Source: Actinomycetota bacterium
GTDB lineage: Bacteria > Actinomycetota > Acidimicrobiia > Spongiisociales > UBA5794
NCBI GenBank assembly: GCA_003648875.1
Contig: QMQC01000030.1
Span: 1-10,873 of the forward strand
Direction of reading: 5' to 3'
Length of the DNA stretch: 10,873 nucleotides
The translations under genes and the position numbers were made by a program. Shown here piece after piece: positions 6,949 through 10,873 of the stretch; the stretch's first letter is position 1; each line of letters begins with the position of its first letter. Under the pieces are notes generated by a model. The model was not told the DNA's origin. It did not search any database and saw only the letters and a program-made list of their open reading frames with translations.

Positions 6949-6972
6949 TACACGACACCTCGATGACTCACG

Positions 6973-6985
6973 GTGAACGGTTCAC
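6973..6985. repeat. 13-bp palindrome between convergent genes
   Basis: GTGAAC-G-GTTCAC is a perfect palindrome in the 46-bp gap between the CvpA-CAP and lipoprotein stop codons. As RNA it can form only a short stem (5 bp with a 3-nt loop) and has no T-tract, so it is a weak terminator at best. Confidence 0.3.
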
Positions 6986-6994
6986 GAGCCGGAA

Positions 6995-7813
6995 TCACTC
7001 CTCGCCGCGATCCTCGCTGGCTGAAGAATCATCTCCCTCTGACTGATCAGCCTCTTCTGACTGATCAGGGATGGCCGACTGTTCTTCTTCCGCCTCATGG
7101 GCTGCCGCAGCATCTGCTACTGCCTTTCCTGAGTCCTTCCTGGAGGCCAACACTGCAGCAGTGGTGGCAATGACTCCGACGAGCAGTATTCCGCCGAGGA
7201 GGAACAACGTCCAGTTTCCACCAGATTCGTCGAAGGTCGACGTAGCAAAGATGTCCATCTTGCCGGTGAATGGGAGCCAATACACGAGGGACCCGTCCGA
7301 CCTCTCTTCGTCTGCGTTGTGTTCGGTTACTTCTCCCGGCATCATCACAATCACATTGGCTGAGAAGATGTCGCCCGTGATCTGTGATGAATCGAGCCCC
7401 AGGCCCTCTCCATCAATGTCGCTGACTGATGTCGCATCCACTTCTGCAGTCAAGGTGGCGGTCGAATCGTCGAATTCGTATGAGAACTCCGAGAAGGTTT
7501 CGTTCTCAGAACCTCCGAAGTCATATGTCGAAAGGTCATCGACAAAGGTCTCGGCACCGAAATACGTCATGTCGCCCTCGACACGCTCGATGGGTTCACC
7601 ACCCTCACCCCCGAGGTCGGGGAGCTCCCCGAGGATATCGCTCGGATCCCCGCCTCCCTGGCTCACGAGATCGAGCATCTCCTCATCAAATCCGACCTCA
7701 AAACCCACGGTTGCCGATCCGTCGTCGTTGATGTTGAGCAGGATGTTGGACTCGATTCGACACGCAGACAGCAGCAATGCAAGAGCGAAGAAGGCGAGTG
7801 TGTACCTACGCAT
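6995..7813 (-). CDS. LppM-like lipoprotein with C-terminal membrane anchor and acidic tail
   Basis: The 272-residue product opens with a lipoprotein signal peptide: MRR, a hydrophobic stretch, and the lipobox LSAC with Cys18 as the predicted lipidation site. The next part (ILLNINDDGSATVGFEVGFDEEML) resembles the N-terminal beta strands of the LppM domain found in mycobacterial surface lipoproteins; this match is by eye. A beta-rich acidic region follows, then one membrane helix at about 202-223 (TLFLLGGILLVGVIATTAAV). SRKDSGK behind the helix suggests a cytoplasmic C-terminus. The last 49 residues are very acidic (Glu, Asp, Ser, Gln) and contain the repeat DQSEEADQSE. GGGAGAG precedes the ATG. 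The gene converges on CvpA-CAP and diverges from the unknown gene at 7887. LppM has been linked to phagosome handling in mycobacteria; no such role can be claimed here. Confidence 0.75.
   Translation of the reverse strand: MRRYTLAFFALALLLSACRIESNILLNINDDGSATVGFEVGFDEEMLDLVSQGGGDPSDILGELPDLGGEGGEPIERVEGDMTYFGAETFVDDLSTYDFGGSENETFSEFSYEFDDSTATLTAEVDATSVSDIDGEGLGLDSSQITGDIFSANVIVMMPGEVTEHNADEERSDGSLVYWLPFTGKMDIFATSTFDESGGNWTLFLLGGILLVGVIATTAAVLASRKDSGKAVADAAAAHEAEEEQSAIPDQSEEADQSEGDDSSASEDRGEE
7038..7068. repeat. 13-bp direct repeat with 18-bp period in the lipoprotein tail
   Basis: TCTGACTGATCAG occurs at 7038-7050 and again at 7056-7068. The 18-bp period keeps the frame and encodes the doubled DQSE in the acidic tail. 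Each copy ends with the palindrome CTGATCAG. Confidence 0.7.
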
Positions 7814-7816
7814 GAT

Positions 7817-7823
7817 CTCTCCC
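7817..7823 (-). promoter_or_regulatory. Ribosome binding site of the lipoprotein gene
   Basis: On the minus strand GGGAGAG lies 3 nt before ATG 7813, with the GGAG core about 6 nt away. It supports this start, and marks this gene as one with a normal leader. Confidence 0.65.
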
Positions 7824-7840
7824 GGATCGATGTTTCTCTG

Positions 7841-7846
7841 ATGGTA
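7841..7846 (-). promoter_or_regulatory. -10-like hexamer for the lipoprotein gene
   Basis: TACCAT on the minus strand would start transcription near 7834, giving a leader of about 20 nt that contains the GGGAGAG site. No convincing -35 was seen. Confidence 0.35.
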
Positions 7847-7874
7847 GACGCAGACCGCCTACGCGTGGGTGCGA

Positions 7875-7880
7875 TATCGT
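7875..7880 (+). promoter_or_regulatory. -10-like hexamer for the unknown gene at 7887
   Basis: TATCGT ends 6 nt before ATG 7887, so the transcript would begin at or next to the start codon. This argues against the in-frame GTG at 7869, which would lie upstream of the transcript. Confidence 0.4.
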
Positions 7881-7886
7881 TCCCTC

Positions 7887-8600
7887 ATGACTGATCCAGC
7901 TCCCAACATCCGCGCTTCATTTGTTGCTGCTTATCCCGAGTACGTGGCGAGGGTGCTTGCAGATCGCGGGATCGAGATCGGGCCTTCGATAGCGGACGCC
8001 ATAGTTGTCGGAACCGGCGTTCTCGAAGGACTGCTCGCGGCGCTGGAACGTACGCCGGCCGGCCTTCAGCGCCACACCCCACTTGAGATCTTCGGGGAGT
8101 CTCTCCGTCCCGTGGACAATGCTCTTGGTATCGCCGGAATCAAGGCCCAACCGTCGGATGATCAGCAGCGAGCCCTCGTGCCCTGGGACAGCCATGGCTT
8201 GTCCCCCGGATCGTCACAGCAACTTGGCGCCGACGCTCACGAGGCACACCTGCGGTGGGGCGCATGGAAAGCCCGGGCACATGCTGTCCGTCCGCGCGCG
8301 GGATTGCTCTGTATCGAGTCTGATGCACCGGTGCTTCTCGAGCAACTGAATGAACTCGGATACGAGGTGCAGAATCTGCCCTCTGCGGACTCGCTCGCGC
8401 TCGGTCTCGTTGATATCTCGGTCGCTGGAGCTGACCAGATCATCGCTGACGTGTCGAGTGCCGGCACTCTCGTTGTCGCCTTCGGTCCTGATCCCGATGA
8501 CATGGTCCGGATTCGCACGAAGGCATTGGGCGCGAGTGTTGTCGCAACGCGTGTCGAGCTGTTGGACGATCTGGGTTCGTACCTGCCGATGATCGTCTAG
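7887..8600 (+). CDS. Conserved-looking protein of unknown function, possible receiver-like C-terminal domain
   Basis: I do not recognise this 237-residue protein. It is soluble, with no signal peptide or membrane helix. The first 75 or so residues are helical in character (AYPEYVARVLADRGI, then GTGVLEGLLAALERTP). A middle section is rich in Gly, Ser and Gln. From about residue 138 there is an alternating strand/helix pattern: AGLLCIESDAPVLLEQLNEL, SAGTLVVAFGPDPDDM, then GASVVATRVELLDDLGSYLP. This resembles a degenerate response-regulator receiver or another Rossmann-like fold, without a clear phospho-acceptor arrangement. Codon choice (G/C at third positions) and length argue for a real gene. 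ATG 7887 is preferred to GTG 7869 because a -10-like TATCGT lies just before it. It is divergent from the lipoprotein gene (73-nt gap) and convergent with the alpha-glucosidase gene. Confidence 0.7.
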   Translation: MTDPAPNIRASFVAAYPEYVARVLADRGIEIGPSIADAIVVGTGVLEGLLAALERTPAGLQRHTPLEIFGESLRPVDNALGIAGIKAQPSDDQQRALVPWDSHGLSPGSSQQLGADAHEAHLRWGAWKARAHAVRPRAGLLCIESDAPVLLEQLNELGYEVQNLPSADSLALGLVDISVAGADQIIADVSSAGTLVVAFGPDPDDMVRIRTKALGASVVATRVELLDDLGSYLPMIV

Positions 8601-8635
8601 TGCCTGACGTGGTACTAGGTCGCCTTCCGTGACCT
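8597..8635. terminator. Two adjacent hairpins between convergent genes, candidate bidirectional terminator
   Basis: CTAGTGCC (8597-8604) pairs with GGTACTAG (8611-8618) around a 6-nt loop, with one G-T wobble. AGGTCGC (8617-8623) pairs with GTGACCT (8629-8635) around a 5-nt loop, also with one wobble. The two share two bases and so compete. They fill the 36-bp gap between the unknown gene and the alpha-glucosidase gene. No T-tract follows on either strand, so intrinsic termination is uncertain. Confidence 0.4.
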
Positions 8636-8636
8636 G

Positions 8637-10259
8637 TCAACGGGCGACGATCGCTTCATTCGCCCCCAGCAAGATCGCCGTGAATGCTTCCGTTCGTTCC
8701 GCTGAGGTCGACAGCACTTGGCGTACTTCTGTTGGGAATTCTACCGGCCGGTCCTCGTTTGTGAAGTTCACAGCAACATAGGTGGTCTCACCGTCGAGAC
8801 TTCGCTTGTACGCAAGCACATCGTTGGCGTTCCCCTCGAACATATCGATATCGCCGAGGGCGAGCTCTGCGATCTCATGCCGAAGCCTCAGCAGGTTTCG
8901 ATAGAGCGAAAGCACTGATGTGGGGTCGTCGAGCTGGGAGGCGACACTGGTGTTCGGATCAGCAAACGGAAGCCATGGCTCGACACCAGCCGATGTGAAG
9001 CCCATACCGTCATCGAGTGTCCATTGCATGGGTGTACGGCAGGCGTCCCTATTCAGCTCTGGATATCGTCTTCCCCACGGATCCTGCTCGTTGCCCGGAG
9101 GGATCACCCCGTCAATGAGGCCGAGTTCGTCGCCGTAGTACATCGTCGGTGTCCCGCGCAACGTCAGGAGCAGCACTGCTGCAGCTCGGACTCGCTCTGT
9201 TCCGAAGCGTGTGGAGAGTCTTGGCTCGTCATGGTTCCCCAGCACGTGATTCGGCCACGCCCCCCGGGGCAATGCACGCTCCTGGGCGATGATCCGATCT
9301 CGAAAGTCCGTGGCGTTCCAATCCGTCCAGAGCATGGTGAAGTTGTACGGCATGTGCAGTTGGTCAAGGTTCTTGCCGAAGTACTTCGCCCACTCAACCC
9401 AGTCGAACTCATGGATCTCGCCGACAGAGAAGCGGTCCCCGTATTCATCGAGAACGTCTCGAATCCTGCCATGGATCCTGTGGATATCCGGATGTGCCTT
9501 GTCATACAGGTGTTCCTGTGTGGCGTATTCGTGGTAGTCCTTTACAGCGTCGGGAGTCGAAGTTGAAGAGGGGTTGCTCCTGAACTCCGGATCCTTTGCA
9601 AGGTAATGGGCGACGTCGATCCTGAAACCGTCCACGCCCCTGTCGAGCCAGAACCGTAGCGAGTCGAGCATGGCGGCTTCGACCTCCGGGTTCCGCCAAT
9701 TCAGCTCAGGCTGCTCCTTGAGAAACGTGTGGAGGTAGTACTGGCCTGTTGTCTCGTCGAGTTCCCATGCGAGTCCGCCGAATATCGACAGCCAGTTGTT
9801 CGGAGGGCCACCGCCGGGCGCAGGGTCCTTCCAAACGTACCAATCCCGCTTCGGGTTTGTCCTGGAGGATCGGGACTCAACGAACCACGGATGCTGGTCA
9901 GAGCTATGGTTTGGAACCCAGTCGAAAATGACCTTGAGATCGAGTCGGTGGGCCTCGGTTATGAGCTCAGCCGAATCCTCGAGCGTGCCGAAGATCGGGT
10001 CGACATCCGTGTAATCAGACACGTCGTATCCGAAGTCAGCCATGGGGGAGCGGAAGAACGGCGAAATCCAGATCGCATCGACACCTAGCGTGTTCTTGAG
10101 GTAGTCGAGTCTCGACGTGATGCCGGGAAGATCCCCGATACCACCGCCAGTGGCATCCTGGAAGGACCGCGGGTAGATCTGGTAGATGACGCCCGTCCAC
10201 CATGCAGCCCTGCCATCTCTTCCGAGGGGGACCCCGTTGTTGTCTACTTCGTATGCCAT
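8637..10259 (-). CDS. GH13 alpha-glucosidase (oligo-1,6-/alpha-1,4-glucosidase type)
   Basis: The 540-residue enzyme belongs to glycoside hydrolase family 13. It cleaves terminal alpha-linked glucose from short oligosaccharides with retention of configuration. The N-terminal WWTGVIYQIYPRSFQD opens the (beta/alpha)8 barrel. The conserved regions are DWVPNH (113-118), QPELNW (region V, typical of alpha-glucosidases), GFRIDVAHY with nucleophile Asp215, SVGEIHE with acid/base Glu281, and GNHDEPR with Asp344. The C-terminal beta domain runs to the end (VLAYKRSLDGETTYVAVNFTN). No signal peptide is seen, so it acts in the cytoplasm on imported or stored sugars. Val216 follows the nucleophile, which in yeast and Bacillus enzymes goes with alpha-1,6 activity. 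Trehalose synthase is a less likely alternative. No sugar transporter or LacI regulator is visible nearby. Confidence 0.92.
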   Translation of the reverse strand: MAYEVDNNGVPLGRDGRAAWWTGVIYQIYPRSFQDATGGGIGDLPGITSRLDYLKNTLGVDAIWISPFFRSPMADFGYDVSDYTDVDPIFGTLEDSAELITEAHRLDLKVIFDWVPNHSSDQHPWFVESRSSRTNPKRDWYVWKDPAPGGGPPNNWLSIFGGLAWELDETTGQYYLHTFLKEQPELNWRNPEVEAAMLDSLRFWLDRGVDGFRIDVAHYLAKDPEFRSNPSSTSTPDAVKDYHEYATQEHLYDKAHPDIHRIHGRIRDVLDEYGDRFSVGEIHEFDWVEWAKYFGKNLDQLHMPYNFTMLWTDWNATDFRDRIIAQERALPRGAWPNHVLGNHDEPRLSTRFGTERVRAAAVLLLTLRGTPTMYYGDELGLIDGVIPPGNEQDPWGRRYPELNRDACRTPMQWTLDDGMGFTSAGVEPWLPFADPNTSVASQLDDPTSVLSLYRNLLRLRHEIAELALGDIDMFEGNANDVLAYKRSLDGETTYVAVNFTNEDRPVEFPTEVRQVLSTSAERTEAFTAILLGANEAIVAR

Positions 10260-10268
10260 GATGGTGCG

Positions 10269-10274
10269 AGACTA
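10269..10274 (-). promoter_or_regulatory. -10-like hexamer for the alpha-glucosidase gene
   Basis: TAGTCT on the minus strand ends 9 nt before ATG 10259, giving at most a leader of two or three nucleotides. No Shine-Dalgarno sequence is present between them. Confidence 0.35.
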
Positions 10275-10357
10275 GACGGCACGGCGCGTTCTTCGGATCG
10301 AGGCAATGTTCCCGGATTGAAGAGTGAGCAGGTCGATCTCCCGTCATGTCTCGGAAG

Positions 10358-10377
10358 GGTTCTCTCGCATGAGAACC
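10358..10377. promoter_or_regulatory. Perfect 7-bp inverted repeat, candidate operator
   Basis: GGTTCTC (10358-10364) and GAGAACC (10371-10377) flank the 6-nt spacer TCGCAT. The 20-bp dyad sits in the 183-bp gap between the divergent alpha-glucosidase and desulfhydrase genes, about 66 nt before the latter's ATG. Size and symmetry suit a dimeric regulator. A weak hairpin role is possible but there is no T-tract. The rest of the gap shows no gene. Confidence 0.45.
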
Positions 10378-10442
10378 TCCGTCGGATGTGTCACGAGGAG
10401 TACGTCTGGAATGGGACAGCCCAGGATGCGCAGAACTGAGTC

Positions 10443-10873
10443 ATGATGACCCCGGACGCCCTCGTTGCTGCTGTCGAGCGCCATCCCCGTGTCGCCGTTG
10501 CGCACGTACCGACGCGCATCGAGGCGCTCGACAACCTGGGTGCTGATCTGGGCATTTCGCTCTGCGTCAAGCGTGACGATTGCACCGGGATCGGTTTCGG
10601 TGGCAACAAGGTGAGGCAGTTGGAGTTCTACTTCGGTGCGGCCCTGCAGGAGGGGGCAGATACCGTTCTCATCACGGGGGCAGTTCAGTCGAACTTCGCC
10701 CGGGCCGCGGCCGCGATCGCTGGGAAACTCGACATGGAGTGCCATATCCAGCTGGAGGAGCGTGTCCCCCAAACCAGCAGCTTGTATCGCAACAACGGAA
10801 ATGTGCTGCTCGATCGCCTTCTGGGTGCGAACATTCACCGGTTTCCTGAAGGTGAGAACGAGACGGCCGCGGA
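10443..10873 (+). CDS. D-cysteine desulfhydrase / ACC deaminase family PLP enzyme, 3' truncated
   Basis: The first 143 residues are present before the window ends. The protein is a fold-type II PLP enzyme of the D-cysteine desulfhydrase/1-aminocyclopropane-1-carboxylate deaminase family. These release ammonia and, from D-cysteine, pyruvate and sulfide. Evidence is VKRDDCTGIGFGGNKVRQLE (42-61) with the PLP-binding Lys56, ITGAVQSNFARAAAAIAG (phosphate-side loop, 82-85 QSNF), and CHIQLEERVP with NNGNVLLDRLLGANIHRFPEGENE. The last blocks point to the desulfhydrase branch rather than true ACC deaminase, but the specificity residues are beyond the window. QSNH is more common than QSNF. An in-frame TGA at 10437 limits the start to ATG 10443 or 10446. 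No clear ribosome site or -10 element was seen directly upstream. Confidence 0.88.
   Translation, partial: MMTPDALVAAVERHPRVAVAHVPTRIEALDNLGADLGISLCVKRDDCTGIGFGGNKVRQLEFYFGAALQEGADTVLITGAVQSNFARAAAAIAGKLDMECHIQLEERVPQTSSLYRNNGNVLLDRLLGANIHRFPEGENETAA

Noticed and set aside
7071..7841. 256-codon plus-strand open frame opposite the lipoprotein gene
   Set aside because: Its product is a low-complexity Ser/Pro-rich translation, whereas the minus strand gives a signal peptide, lipobox and membrane helix with a proper ribosome site.

Overview
The window reads as chromosomal DNA of a high-GC Gram-positive bacterium (Actinomycetota, perhaps an Acidimicrobiia-type lineage; the phylum is fairly secure, the class is a guess). 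The main evidence is gene order. carD, ispD, ispF, cysS and an rlmB-type SpoU methyltransferase lie together as they do in Mycobacterium. An LppM-like lipoprotein and a GH13 enzyme of the actinobacterial alpha-glucosidase type support this. Genes are tightly packed, often overlapping, and rich in G/C. I see no insertion sequence, phage gene or CRISPR array, and no gene-free stretch longer than about 185 bases.

Positions 1-4663 hold the core block. It starts inside carD, whose unusual Lys/Ala/Pro tail is written in perfect 15-bp repeats. ispD and ispF follow (two steps of the MEP isoprenoid pathway), then a glycerophosphodiester phosphodiesterase gene inserted in the opposite direction, then cysS and rlmB (overlapping), and a tRNA-Thr(TGT). 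The inverted phosphodiesterase gene splits the conserved order, so cysS-rlmB appears to have its own promoter in a 48-bp divergent spacer.

Positions 4664-8600 hold envelope-related genes. An AI-2E/PerM-family permease overlaps a CvpA-type four-helix membrane protein fused to a CAP (SCP/PR-1) domain. Next come a minus-strand LppM-like lipoprotein with a C-terminal membrane anchor and acidic tail, and a divergent gene of unknown function.

Positions 8601-10873 hold a minus-strand GH13 alpha-glucosidase and, diverging from it, the 5' part of a D-cysteine desulfhydrase/ACC-deaminase-family gene that runs off the window.

A recurring feature is a TANNNT -10-like hexamer only 6-9 nt before the start of most apparent transcription units. 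This suggests leaderless mRNAs are common here; genes inside operons instead overlap their upstream neighbour. Nothing in the window is a clearly new multi-gene system. The most unusual items are the H1-like tail on CarD, the CvpA-CAP fusion, and two perfect dyad sequences in divergent promoter regions.
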